Notes: generated by a model from the letters alone, not told the origin. A stretch of 42,862 nt of DNA from CAZFHZ01 sp964519015 (GCA_964519015.1 CAZFHZ010000014.1:1-42862), one strand, 5' to 3'; shown: positions 1 to 8,787, numbered from the stretch's first letter. Numbers and translations: made by a program.

Positions 1-687
1 GGACCTCGCATCAGGTCCTCCGCCGGTTATGTCCCAGAGCAACAAGGAATTGGGTATCCCTGGATGCGGGTTGGTTGTCTTCTCCAATATCATGCGGCCC
101 ATTACCCAACCTGGGACCATGCCTATGCCCGTCGTCTGATCCACTCACTCCGCATCGATCCCAAGCCGAAGCTGCGATCTCTCTCGAAGGGCGAGCGTAG
201 GCGGGTCGATCTCGTCACCGCATTAGCACACCGACCGCCCCTTCTCCTCCTCGACGAGCCCCTTGAAGGGTTGGATCCGTTGATCCGCGAGACCGTCGTC
301 CAAGTTGTAGCCGATCACTTGTCCCGATTCCGGACAACGGTTCTCGCCTCTACGCATCATGTAGAGGACCTCAACACGTTGTGCAGCCACCTGGCCGCAA
401 TCCGCGAAGGTAGATTGGTCGGGTATGGATCACGCGAAGATCTGCATGAACACCTGCTTTCCTATCGTCTGAAGATCCCTGACGGATGGACGGGAAAGGT
501 CGAACTGGGCGCATCCGTACTGAAGCGGATCGGCGTGAAAGGTGAAGTCATCTGGACGATCTGGGGAGATGAGAACCTGGTTTCCGAGAATCTGGTCCAT
601 CACGGCATCACGATTCAGGAGATACAACGGCACACGATCGAGGAAGCTGCCGTGTTCATGCTTGGTATTGAAGCCGATATTCAATGA
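1..687 (+). CDS. ABC transporter ATP-binding protein, 5' end outside window
   Basis: The frame is open from base 1, so the gene begins before the window and its Walker A motif is not visible. The 228 visible residues contain a Q-loop region (GYVPEQQG), a divergent signature LSKGERRR in place of LSGGQ, Walker B with its glutamate (LLLLDEPLEGLDP) and an H-loop (ASTHHVED). An ATPase of this kind binds ATP as a dimer and drives a membrane partner. The signature and the roughly 100-residue C-terminal tail recall single-domain exporters of the DrrA/CcmA type. The stop overlaps the next start as ATGA (684-687), so the permease-propeller fusion downstream is the obvious partner. Base composition is lower in GC than in the rest of the window. 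ATPase identity is firm; the substrate is unknown. Confidence 0.9.
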   Translation, partial: GPRIRSSAGYVPEQQGIGYPWMRVGCLLQYHAAHYPTWDHAYARRLIHSLRIDPKPKLRSLSKGERRRVDLVTALAHRPPLLLLDEPLEGLDPLIRETVVQVVADHLSRFRTTVLASTHHVEDLNTLCSHLAAIREGRLVGYGSREDLHEHLLSYRLKIPDGWTGKVELGASVLKRIGVKGEVIWTIWGDENLVSENLVHHGITIQEIQRHTIEEAAVFMLGIEADIQ

Positions 688-2558
688 GTCCGGCGATGCG
701 AGTGCTTCTCGTACATACATGGTTTCTAGGGAAACGTGACGGCTGGCACCTCGCTCTGTTGTTCCTACTCATGTCACTACTTGGGTTTTCCCTTTTCTCC
801 GGACCGGATCATTGTATTCCCCAGTTCATCTTTCTGGCTTTGGTCGCCTTCTGGGCAGAGAGTACCTGGCGGGATGACCCTCCAGGCGATCGTGAGTACT
901 TAAGATCCCTTCCCTTGTCGGCATTCTCACAGAATCTGATACGTGTCGGGGCGGCCGGAATCTGGCTGTTCGTACTAATGGTCTCAGCATCCATCCTTGG
1001 TCTGTTGCTTTCCTGGAACGGACTGACGCCTTCTCAAATCTCCTCATTCGCAACGCCAGACTGGCTCCTTTTCCACTGGCCCTATCTCATCCCTGATACC
1101 ACTGCCCCGGCATCTGGTCGGATTCTACTCGCATGGGCGATGTCCGCCGGAATCGTCTTCACCTCCGTATCAGCACTATCCATAGCACTGAAACGGCCCG
1201 GGTATGGTCTCGCAGCGATCATCGTGATCCTCATCGCACTGCTGCTGGTAACAGAACGATCCGGTCTGATGGCCTATAACGAGGATCTCCGTCATATATT
1301 CACGGGTCGTTTCGGTTTGTATTACGCTCTCTTTCCAACCCACCGATTGAGTCTGGATGGAGGTTTGGATACATCCCCATTCTTGCTGGACCTCCTGCCG
1401 TCCGGGGTATGGCTGTTCTTCTCCCTGGCTTTCATGTTGGGCATGTCCTTCTTCCTAAATGGACATCGCAGGTTATTGCCAACCTTCCTTAAACCACCCG
1501 TACTCATCCTCGCTCTGGTATCTGCCGCCATCTTTACATTCGGTGTCCTGATCGTGAATCGGAAGTCCAATCCAGCGGCGGATGCGGGCATGACCGGACG
1601 GGTTTCTACGGTCATGCTCTCGTACAGATACCTCTGGAATCCCGAGGATCCTGGTCTACTGGAATGGCAAATCCTCGATCAGCCTTCCATGTTGATCAAG
1701 GGAATCGGTGATGAACTCCTGATTGCAGATACCGGCAATGCACGAATAGTCCGATGCACTACGTCGGGTGAACTGATCGAGGTGATCGGACGCATAGGCT
1801 CAGGGCCGGGGGAATTCCAGTATCCTCAGGATCTGTTCTTCGATCCCGACAGCGCAGTTCTCTGGGTTGTGGATCGATCCGATCTCGCACGTGTCTCACG
1901 CTTTCAGCTCACTCAAGGAGATTCATGGTTTCTCGGAAGCGTCCGAGTCCCATCCTTATTCGGCCCATGTCCGGGGTATGGAATCGTCCTGATTGGCATG
2001 GATTCATTCTGGATATGCCCCAGAGTCGGAGATACCCGACTCATTCAGGTCGACAGGGAAGGGATCGTTCAACAATCCATCGGCGAGCGCTGGCATCCTG
2101 AAGGAATTCATGCAGGCGCCGAATGGTTGTTCAACCAGGGCTACCTCAATCCCGTTTCTGATGAGCTCTTCGTATTTACCTGGATGTTCCGTCCTGAAAC
2201 TGAACTATGGACCAACAATGGGAACAGGATTCTAGTTGGAGATCTGGCCGACCTGCCTGAAGTGGAAGCTGTGAGACGTCAGTCGATGCCTCCCGGCTCT
2301 GCGCTCAACTTCATCAACTCGGTTGCTGCCGACTCCATTGACGGGCATCTCTATATTCAGATGAACGATATCGAGGGAGCAGCGGTGTTCTATTCCCTCG
2401 GAATTCCCAGTCTGATTCCAGATCAAAGGTTCATCGGTCATCTGAACCGTCAAACCAACCTCTTCTCAACGGTCATTACTCTCAATCAGGGTATCCCGAG
2501 TTTCTACTGCCTGGATAGATCGGAGGGTTCTGTCCTCGTAATGAGACCGGATTCCTGA
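684..2558 (+). CDS. ABC permease-like membrane protein fused to a C-terminal beta-propeller
   Basis: A 624-residue protein whose ATG overlaps the ATPase stop by 4 nt. About seven hydrophobic segments fill residues 21-290 (around 22-40, 45-60, 85-110, 146-170, 172-190, 238-258 and 271-291). They resemble an ABC-2-type permease, but I cannot name the family. From about residue 325 to the end is a soluble domain with NHL/6-bladed propeller features: the strand IGDELLIADTGNARI near 341-355, then the signature GRIGSGPGEF near 369-378 that recurs in the lipoproteins further along the window. The propeller should lie outside the membrane if the last helix exits there. Inferred role: exporter subunit with an extracytoplasmic sensing or binding domain. 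The gene is AT-richer than its right-hand neighbours and converges with the gene ending at 2620. Confidence 0.8.
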   Translation: MSPAMRVLLVHTWFLGKRDGWHLALLFLLMSLLGFSLFSGPDHCIPQFIFLALVAFWAESTWRDDPPGDREYLRSLPLSAFSQNLIRVGAAGIWLFVLMVSASILGLLLSWNGLTPSQISSFATPDWLLFHWPYLIPDTTAPASGRILLAWAMSAGIVFTSVSALSIALKRPGYGLAAIIVILIALLLVTERSGLMAYNEDLRHIFTGRFGLYYALFPTHRLSLDGGLDTSPFLLDLLPSGVWLFFSLAFMLGMSFFLNGHRRLLPTFLKPPVLILALVSAAIFTFGVLIVNRKSNPAADAGMTGRVSTVMLSYRYLWNPEDPGLLEWQILDQPSMLIKGIGDELLIADTGNARIVRCTTSGELIEVIGRIGSGPGEFQYPQDLFFDPDSAVLWVVDRSDLARVSRFQLTQGDSWFLGSVRVPSLFGPCPGYGIVLIGMDSFWICPRVGDTRLIQVDREGIVQQSIGERWHPEGIHAGAEWLFNQGYLNPVSDELFVFTWMFRPETELWTNNGNRILVGDLADLPEVEAVRRQSMPPGSALNFINSVAADSIDGHLYIQMNDIEGAAVFYSLGIPSLIPDQRFIGHLNRQTNLFSTVITLNQGIPSFYCLDRSEGSVLVMRPDS

Positions 2559-2619
2559 TCGCTGCTGGAGATGATGCTCTATTGAAGGATTCGTCCCGCT
2601 CCTCAACGGCTTCAGGCAT

Positions 2620-3840
2620 TCATTCGGGGACGACGGGCGTGATCCTGTACACGACCAATAGCGGTTCGTCGGTCTCGGGCTTCTGCTCGATCGACAGGAG
2701 CCGGTCGCCGACGATCCGGATCCGGGCGGAGGGAACCGCCGCCGAGCCCAGGAAACGGCCCTCCCGATCCAGAATGAACCGCCGGCTGGGACCGTGCTTC
2801 TCCTTTTCCTGGGGGGAAAGGACCCCGTTGAGCCAGAGCCGGCCGTCATCATCGATCAATCCACCGGCCCAGAAGCCGAGTTGCTGGGGATACTGCATCT
2901 CCGGTTCTGAAGTCCGGCTCGATCCCCGGCGGATGACCTGGGCATTACTCCTTTCCTTCTCATACTCATAAGCGGTGATGATCTCCGGAGTGACCGGGCG
3001 GGGTTCGATCTCCAGGCGGGCGATCTGAACCAGATGTCCCTCCAGGTCGAACCAGCGGACCTCGGGAGGACCGCCGGATGTGCAGACGATCTGTGACCCG
3101 CCGTCAAACAAAGCCATCGGCCCGCCGACGAAGGGGATGCTCATCCGCATCCACCCGACGCCGTTGGGTGTTTCAATAGTGCGCTGGATGCCGGTGATCG
3201 TCTCGCCGCTCTCAATCGTCGCCAGCGTATCTCCTGTGGCATCCCGGACCTGGACCAGTGCCCGGGTATATGCGAATCCGTCCTCTTCCCGGCCCGGGTA
3301 CAGCCAGTAGAGGTACCTGTCTCCCGCTATCTTGAGACACTGTGCACTGTACCCGGTGCCCGGCGCACGATACGACTCCAGGAACCGACCGTCCGTCCGG
3401 TAGACCGTCATCCGCTGGTTGTTGGCATCCCAGATCGAGAGCCGGTCGGCCTCGTGCCGGACCAGCTCCATGTACCCGAACTCTCCCGGCCCGGACCCGG
3501 AACGGCCGAAGGAACGCAGGTACATCCCGTCGGGTCCGAAAACCATGATCCGCAGGTCCCCGCCGTCGAGTACGAAGAAGCTTCCCTGGGTATCCATACT
3601 GAAGGCGACCGGGCGGACGACGAGGCTCTCCTCGATCTTCGGATCCTGTTCCAGGGTCAGGATCCGCTCGAACTGGAATATCGACGGTCCGAACAGATCG
3701 ACCCCGGAGGAGACCATCACGGGTACACCGTTCTCCCGGATCAGGCGGTATCGCTCCGCGTGGTCTCCCGATCCACCGCAGCCGGCGACCGTCAGCATGG
3801 CCAGGCCGACGAATACGGATGCCATACCTTGCCTTCGCAT
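2620..3840 (-). CDS. 6-bladed beta-propeller lipoprotein A1
   Basis: About 406 residues from the ATG at 3840. A GTG at 3870 is also possible, with GGAG upstream, but gives a long charged leader. The start MRRQGMAS, a hydrophobic core and the lipobox TVAGC indicate a lipoprotein. The body has propeller strands such as FFVLDGGDLRIMVF followed by the blade motif FGRSGSGPGEF. It is nearly a twin of the protein at 10149-11354. Such secreted propellers are usually binding or scaffold domains without known chemistry. The gene follows the S41-propeller chimera by 13 nt when counted from the GTG, so the two are probably co-transcribed. Family call is firm; function unknown. Confidence 0.85.
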   Translation of the reverse strand: MRRQGMASVFVGLAMLTVAGCGGSGDHAERYRLIRENGVPVMVSSGVDLFGPSIFQFERILTLEQDPKIEESLVVRPVAFSMDTQGSFFVLDGGDLRIMVFGPDGMYLRSFGRSGSGPGEFGYMELVRHEADRLSIWDANNQRMTVYRTDGRFLESYRAPGTGYSAQCLKIAGDRYLYWLYPGREEDGFAYTRALVQVRDATGDTLATIESGETITGIQRTIETPNGVGWMRMSIPFVGGPMALFDGGSQIVCTSGGPPEVRWFDLEGHLVQIARLEIEPRPVTPEIITAYEYEKERSNAQVIRRGSSRTSEPEMQYPQQLGFWAGGLIDDDGRLWLNGVLSPQEKEKHGPSRRFILDREGRFLGSAAVPSARIRIVGDRLLSIEQKPETDEPLLVVYRITPVVPE

Positions 3841-4483
3841 CGACCACCGATCATTCGTGGGGACGTTCACCCGTCCGCTCCGCTCACGGTACGGGTCGGG
3901 AGAGTTGGTACCGGATCAGCGCCGGGGCCTGTCCGTTCAGGCCGATCCCGTAGATGTAATCTCCGAAAGGCTTGAGTGTCCAATATGGGCAGGGGACACC
4001 GAGCCGTCCCCGGTAGACTCCATCCCGATCGAAGACATCCATCGGCCAGAGGCCGTCCTCCGGGTATCTCCGCACTACCCAGATCTCGCCAGATGGTCCC
4101 TCGGCCAATCCGAGGACGGATACGTGCTCGTGGAGCCAACGGGCTCCCACTTCCATGTCCTGTCCGACGGCCGTTTCACTCCGGTAGTGCTCGATCAGTG
4201 TGTCCGGAATCGCATCGGGGAGGTGTTCCCAGCGGAAGCGCCGGGACTCCCGGCCGATCGCAGTATCCACCACGTGGACCCAGTCTTCATACATCCCGTT
4301 GACACACAGTCGACCGTCGCTGGTCAGCAGGGGGCGACTCGACAACCCGTAGTCCGACTCCGCCTCGATCATAAAGCACGCCAACGGCACCTTCCCATCG
4401 TCCAGCAGGTGCAGGGTATCGAACTCCGCTCCGCTCAGGCCGGTCCTGACCAGATAAAGAGGAGAACCGAAGTCTCCCTGCCG
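2620..4483. repeat. Segmental duplication, copy 1 (propeller A1 plus half of B)
   Basis: This block aligns with 10149-11992 in the same orientation. Propeller A1 matches A2 over its whole length. The last 196 residues of the protein ending at 3884 match the last 196 residues of propeller B2. Similarity stops near 4483, exactly where a permease-derived fragment begins. The short A/B junction differs between copies (13 nt gap here, 4 nt overlap in copy 2). Confidence 0.85.
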
Positions 4484-5608
4484 AGGTAGAGCATGCTGTG
4501 GCCGCAGAGTCCGGCGACCACCAGGAGGGCGAATGAGAGGGCGACCTCTACGGAAACAAGACGACCGGTGACGCACAACCGCGAGGCGGAGGGCGGTCTC
4601 CAGGGCATCCGCGGCGGCCGTCGCCACGTCCGGCTTGACTCCTACCCCTTCCCAGCTCGTCCCGGTCCGCGGATGGATGGCCCGGCTGACGGGCAGTGAG
4701 ATGTTGAGCACCAGTTCCGGATAGACGCGCTCCTCCACCGGATTCGCCGCCCCCCTCGAGCGCTCCCCCACGATCCGGGCCCTCCCGGCGGCCTGGAGCG
4801 CGTAGCTGAGGTGTTCGGCCGCCGAGGCGGATGCCCCGCTCTGCAGGACGTAGACGGGGATATGGGCCAGAGCGGATCCCCGGACATCGTTCGGCGTCCA
4901 CAGGTCGCGGGTCTGGCCGGTGTACCGCGTGTAGAAACTGATGGTGTGGACCGGCTCGTCGAACAGGTAGGCGCAGATCAGGTTGACCATGTCCTCGGAG
5001 CCGCCGTGGTTCTCGCGGACATCGATGATGAGCGCATCGACCCCGGCCAGGAATCCCATCGCCGCCCGGGCGGTCGCCTCCCCGACCGACGGCCGGGCGA
5101 ACCGGGTCAGTTCGAGGTACCCGATGTTGTCCGGAAGCACCTCGACCCGGCGGAATCCGTAGTGGTCGCGCCGCTGCTCCTCCCGCCATTCCTGCTGGGC
5201 CTGGGCGGAGCTATCGAGGGGCACCGGGGCGTACCAGATCGGCCAGACTCCCAGGTGGGCGTCATCGGCCACCGAGTACAGGTCGCTCCGGAGGATCTGG
5301 AGGAACGGGGTCAGTTCTCCGAAGCGGTCGTAGCGGCCGGCTCCTTCCCGCTCGCGCAGGAGCCGTTCGATCTTTCCGGCCACGTCCGGGTCGATGTAGC
5401 AGGCGCTGATTTCGGAGACGACCTTATCGACGATGGCCCGCTTCATCCCGGCATCGACGGGCACCGGTGGATGCTCCTGAGCCGGCAGAGAATTCGCCGG
5501 CAGGACCGCAGCGACCAGACCGCCAACCACCATGAGGATCAGACGTCGGGCCGGACGGTCGGACCGATCGAACATCGCCATCGCTGACAAGACGGAACCT
5601 CCCATCAT
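3884..5608 (-). CDS. S41 peptidase fused to the C-terminal half of a beta-propeller (chimera)
   Basis: 574 residues. A signal-like segment (about 21-43) ends at LPAQ. Residues 50-340 form an S41 (tail-specific, IRBP-like) peptidase with an N-terminal helical part, the strand LIIDVRENHGG near 193-203 and the nucleophile motif ASASAAE, with serine at about 262. S41 enzymes cleave near protein C-termini using a Ser nucleophile. Residues about 347-374 are basic and unlike any S41 tail; they are an out-of-frame piece of permease gene (see 4486-4568). Residues 379-574 match the second half of propeller B2 (11393-12550), so about half the blades are missing. The start lies 5 nt after the ADOP permease stop. 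Peptidase activity looks possible; the half-propeller may not fold alone. Confidence 0.8.
   Translation of the reverse strand: MMGGSVLSAMAMFDRSDRPARRLILMVVGGLVAAVLPANSLPAQEHPPVPVDAGMKRAIVDKVVSEISACYIDPDVAGKIERLLREREGAGRYDRFGELTPFLQILRSDLYSVADDAHLGVWPIWYAPVPLDSSAQAQQEWREEQRRDHYGFRRVEVLPDNIGYLELTRFARPSVGEATARAAMGFLAGVDALIIDVRENHGGSEDMVNLICAYLFDEPVHTISFYTRYTGQTRDLWTPNDVRGSALAHIPVYVLQSGASASAAEHLSYALQAAGRARIVGERSRGAANPVEERVYPELVLNISLPVSRAIHPRTGTSWEGVGVKPDVATAAADALETALRLAVVRHRSSCFRRGRPLIRPPGGRRTLRPQHALPRQGDFGSPLYLVRTGLSGAEFDTLHLLDDGKVPLACFMIEAESDYGLSSRPLLTSDGRLCVNGMYEDWVHVVDTAIGRESRRFRWEHLPDAIPDTLIEHYRSETAVGQDMEVGARWLHEHVSVLGLAEGPSGEIWVVRRYPEDGLWPMDVFDRDGVYRGRLGVPCPYWTLKPFGDYIYGIGLNGQAPALIRYQLSRPVP
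4486..4568 (-). pseudogene. Out-of-frame ADOP permease fragment inside the S41-propeller gene
   Basis: These 83 nt match 6703-6785 in the ADOP permease gene; by hand count 71 of 83 bases are identical. Read one frame away from the host ORF, they encode VEVALSFALLVVAGLCG, a transmembrane stretch of MacB/ADOP permeases. Differences fall largely at permease third codon positions, so the piece was once coding in that frame. In the host frame it gives a basic linker rich in Arg and Pro. It sits exactly between the S41 domain and the half-propeller, marking a recombination scar. Confidence 0.85.
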
Positions 5609-5613
5609 CCGGA

Positions 5614-8286
5614 TCAGTTCGTGCGCAGCGAAGCCGCCGGATCGATCCGCAGGACCCGCTGCAGAGGAACGGCCACCGCCACCAGGACGGCCAGCAGCAG
5701 GAGCCCGAACGTGGTCAGGGTCACGGTCAGAGCGAAGGCCCTCGCCACGATGAGCATGGCCTGGACCGCCTGGCTCAGCAGGAAGGCCAGCAGAGCGCCG
5801 ACGACGAGTCCCACCGTGACCTGGACGACCACCGGACGCGAGACGGAGCGGACCAGGTCCCGGCGGGCCGCCCCCAGGGCCATCCGGATGCCGATCTCCC
5901 GGGTGCGCCGGCCGACACTGAAGGCCACCACGCCGTACAGCCCCACCGTCGCCAGCAGCAGCGCGGTGGCCCCGAAGATCGTGAAGAGCGTGCTCAGCAG
6001 GGTGAAGACGCTGAGCGTCGCCTTCAACTGGTCCTGGACGGTGCGCACATCCGCCACCGGGACATCGGGATCGATGTTGGTGACCACGGACCGGATCCCC
6101 GAGGTCAGGGCATAGGGGTCCCCCCTGACCCGTACCGCGATCGTCAGACCCCGCTGGCGAACCTGGGCGAGGGGGAGCAGCACGTTCTCCGACTCGACCG
6201 GATCGAAACCCTGTGGGTTGATGTCGGGCACCACCCCGACCACCTCATACCAGCGCCAGCCCCCCCGCCCGTCCGACAGACCGATCCGCCGGCCGAGGGC
6301 GCCCTCTTCGCCGAACAGCCGGCCGGCGAAGTGCTGGGTCACCATGGCCACCGGCGGGCTGTCCGGGCGATCGGTATCCGAGAAGTCCCGCCCCTGCAGG
6401 ATGGGTGTCCTGAAGGTCGCGCTGGAGCCGGTCGAGACGACCACGGTGGTCACCGGCGGCCGGTTCCGGACCGCGGTGGGTTCCTCCCCCTCTGGCCGAT
6501 AGGAGAGCCGGGCCGCCTGGTCGTCGAAGGGCACGGCCGAGACCAGGCAGGCTTCCTCGGCGCCCGGCAGGGCGGCCACCTCGGTCCGGATCCGCTCCCA
6601 GATCCGGTCCCGGACATCGGGATCGTCGTAGCGGGGACCGTCCAGGTCGATCTCGGCGGCCAGGATCTGGCGCGGCTCGAAGTCCCATTGGTAGTGGTAG
6701 ATGTAGAGCACGCTGTAGCCGCAGAGTCCGGCCACCACGAGCAGGGCGAACGAGAGGGCGATCTCGACCGAGACGAGACGTCCGGAGAGCCGTCCCACCC
6801 GGAGCGTTGGAGTTTCCTGGGACTCCCCCCGCAGCATCTCCCGCACATCGATCCGGCCCGAGCGCAGCGCCGGCAGGATGCCGGCGAGTACCGCCGTCAG
6901 CACCGCCAGAAGCGCGATATAGGCCGTCACCCTCAGATCGACCCCGAAATGGAACCAGAAGGGGGTGCCCTCGGCGGGCATGGCCCGGTTGAACACCGCC
7001 ATACCCACCATGGTGATCAGCAGCCCCAGGACCGCCCCCGGAGCGGTGAGCAGGAACGACTCCACCAGGAACTGGCGGACGATCCGGCGCCGTCCGGCGC
7101 CCAGGGCGGTCCGGGTGGAGATCTCTCGGACGCGTCCCATAGCGGCGGCCAACTGCAGGTTGGCCACGTTCACACAGGCGACCAGCAGGACGGCCAGGGT
7201 GGCGATCAGCATGGCGAGCAGGACCGCCCGGACCTCTTCGCCCACGTATTCCCGCTCGTAGGGACGCACCAGGGCCCGCGTGTCCTCATGGACCTCCGGG
7301 AATTCGCGGGCGAGTCGCTCCACCAGCCCGTCGAACTCCGCCCGGGCGGTCTCGAAGGTGGTTCCCTCCTTCAACCGACCGAAGGCTTCAAGGCTCCCTC
7401 CCTGGCCGGGCTGGAGCGCCGGGTCGCGCGGAGCCAGCGGCAGCCAGACGTCCTCGTTCACCGGGTAGACGAATCCGGGCGGCATGACCCCCACGATGGT
7501 CCGGGTAGTCCCGTCCAGGCGGACCGTCCGTCCCACGATCGCCGGATCGCTCTCGTAACGGGAGCGCCACAACCGGTCGGAGATCAGCATGACGGGCGGG
7601 TTCTCGGGGCGGCTGTCTTCGGGCGTGAAGAGCCGGCCCCGCGCCGGCGTCACCCGGAGGGCCGCGAAAGCGCCGGTGGAGACGACCGCCCCTTGACCGA
7701 CCGCCGCGGTCGCGCCGTCACCGCTCAGCGCCCAGGAGGCCCAGTCGAAGGCCTCCAGGTCCTCGAACACACTCTGTCGTTCCTGCAGCCACCAGTAGTC
7801 GCCCAGCTGCAGGGTTCGGGGTTCCGATCCCCCTTGCGGGACGGCGAACTCCACGTCGAGCAGCCGGTCGGAGTCGGGGAAGGGGAGCGTCTGGAACATC
7901 GTGCCGTTGACGATGGAGAACATGACCGCGGTGATCCCGATCCCCACGGCGATGGTCACGATCGCGACGGCGGAGAGGAGCGGACGTCGCATGACCGTGC
8001 GCCATCCGAACCGCAGGTCACTCCCGAGATCCTGGAGGAACAGGCTCCGCACCCGCCGGCGGGCCCGCGTCCGGGAGGCGTCGTAGCATTCCCGGCCGAT
8101 CCGGCCGGCATCCCCGAACTGCTCGCGGGCCCGGCGCTCGGCTTCGACCGGGTCCAGCCCCCGGGCCACCAGCTCCTCTTTCTTCTGGGCGATATGGAAG
8201 GCGATCTCCTCCTCCACGTCCCGGTCGGGATCGGGGCGGAAGTCGGTCACCCGGAAACTGCGGCGGAAAAGCGGCCGGCGCGGCAT
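5614..8286 (-). CDS. ADOP-type orphan duplicated ABC permease
   Basis: 890 residues. Residues 1-75 form the charged helical permease-prefix domain (DRDVEEEIAFHIAQKKEEL and on). Then come two MacB-periplasmic-core/FtsX units: the first TM near 98-125 precedes the motif FSIVNGTMF, FtsX helices follow near 355-470, a second core follows, and the final FtsX block contains REIGIRMALGAARRDLVR. The two-halved architecture is that of the acidobacterial duplicated orphan permeases, which lack an adjacent ATPase; none is adjacent here. GGAGGTGA lies just before the ATG and overlaps the PadR stop, so translation is coupled to PadR. The substrate cannot be read from sequence. The S41 chimera follows 5 nt downstream. 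Confidence 0.93.
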   Translation of the reverse strand: MPRRPLFRRSFRVTDFRPDPDRDVEEEIAFHIAQKKEELVARGLDPVEAERRAREQFGDAGRIGRECYDASRTRARRRVRSLFLQDLGSDLRFGWRTVMRRPLLSAVAIVTIAVGIGITAVMFSIVNGTMFQTLPFPDSDRLLDVEFAVPQGGSEPRTLQLGDYWWLQERQSVFEDLEAFDWASWALSGDGATAAVGQGAVVSTGAFAALRVTPARGRLFTPEDSRPENPPVMLISDRLWRSRYESDPAIVGRTVRLDGTTRTIVGVMPPGFVYPVNEDVWLPLAPRDPALQPGQGGSLEAFGRLKEGTTFETARAEFDGLVERLAREFPEVHEDTRALVRPYEREYVGEEVRAVLLAMLIATLAVLLVACVNVANLQLAAAMGRVREISTRTALGAGRRRIVRQFLVESFLLTAPGAVLGLLITMVGMAVFNRAMPAEGTPFWFHFGVDLRVTAYIALLAVLTAVLAGILPALRSGRIDVREMLRGESQETPTLRVGRLSGRLVSVEIALSFALLVVAGLCGYSVLYIYHYQWDFEPRQILAAEIDLDGPRYDDPDVRDRIWERIRTEVAALPGAEEACLVSAVPFDDQAARLSYRPEGEEPTAVRNRPPVTTVVVSTGSSATFRTPILQGRDFSDTDRPDSPPVAMVTQHFAGRLFGEEGALGRRIGLSDGRGGWRWYEVVGVVPDINPQGFDPVESENVLLPLAQVRQRGLTIAVRVRGDPYALTSGIRSVVTNIDPDVPVADVRTVQDQLKATLSVFTLLSTLFTIFGATALLLATVGLYGVVAFSVGRRTREIGIRMALGAARRDLVRSVSRPVVVQVTVGLVVGALLAFLLSQAVQAMLIVARAFALTVTLTTFGLLLLAVLVAVAVPLQRVLRIDPAASLRTN

Positions 8287-8289
8287 CGC

Positions 8290-8622
8290 TCACCTCCCCG
8301 GGCTGGCCAGGACGGCCGCCACCGCCGCCGAATGCTCCCGCCAGCGGGCGCGCTCGGTCGCCAGGTGCCGCGCGCCCCGGCCGGTGATCCGGTAGAACTT
8401 GGCCTGCCGTCCGCTCTCGGTCGTCCCCCACTCCGAGCGCACGAGTCCCCGGTTCTCCAGGCGATGCAGGGCCGGATAGAGAGCCCCCTCCTCCGCCTCC
8501 AGCACCCCCCCGCTCTTCTCGGCGATCCACTGGCCGATGGCATAGCCGTGCATCGGCCCCCCGGTGAGGGAGTGGAGCATCATCAGCTCCAGCGTGCCCA
8601 TGTAGAAGTGGCTGCGACCCAT
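8290..8622 (-). CDS. PadR family transcriptional regulator
   Basis: 110 residues from the ATG at 8622, which has AGGAGAGG about 8 nt upstream. A longer frame to 8769 adds only a non-conserved leader. PadR winged-helix hallmarks are present: FYMGTLELMMLHSL, then GYAIGQWIAEKSGG, then EGALYPALHRLENRGLV and the wing GRQAKFYRIT. PadR proteins are usually repressors, often of the adjacent transporter gene, and respond to small molecules. The stop is 3 nt before the ADOP start, the usual PadR-ADOP arrangement in Acidobacteriota and Gemmatimonadota. It is a short PadR with a brief C-terminal helix. A candidate operator lies upstream at 8709-8720. Confidence 0.95.
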   Translation of the reverse strand: MGRSHFYMGTLELMMLHSLTGGPMHGYAIGQWIAEKSGGVLEAEEGALYPALHRLENRGLVRSEWGTTESGRQAKFYRITGRGARHLATERARWREHSAAVAAVLASPGR

Positions 8623-8707
8623 CGCTCGTCCTCTCCTGGTCTCCGGGATGTCCGCCGGCCGGCCCGGGACACTCACCCGGACACCCCTTCTCTCTCTATC
8701 CCTACGC

Positions 8708-8720
8708 AGTATAGGTATAC
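8708..8720 (-). promoter_or_regulatory. Candidate PadR operator overlapping a -10 box
   Basis: GTATAGGTATAC at 8709-8720 is an inverted repeat (GTATA-GG-TATAC) about 87 nt upstream of the PadR start. On the minus strand it includes TATACT (8713-8708), one base from the -10 consensus. No good -35 is visible at the right spacing. A repressor bound here would block RNA polymerase. Autoregulation by PadR is inferred from position only. Confidence 0.4.
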
Positions 8721-8787
8721 AGGTTTCAGCGAAGCGAGCACGGACAAGACTGGGGGGAAGGGAGATCACCCGGAGATGGAGCGAACC

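Noticed and set aside
3884..5608. Treating the S41-propeller ORF as a simple sequencing frameshift
   Set aside because: A frameshift would not bring in 83 nt of a permease gene. Both flanks are in one frame, so recombination or misassembly are the options to weigh.
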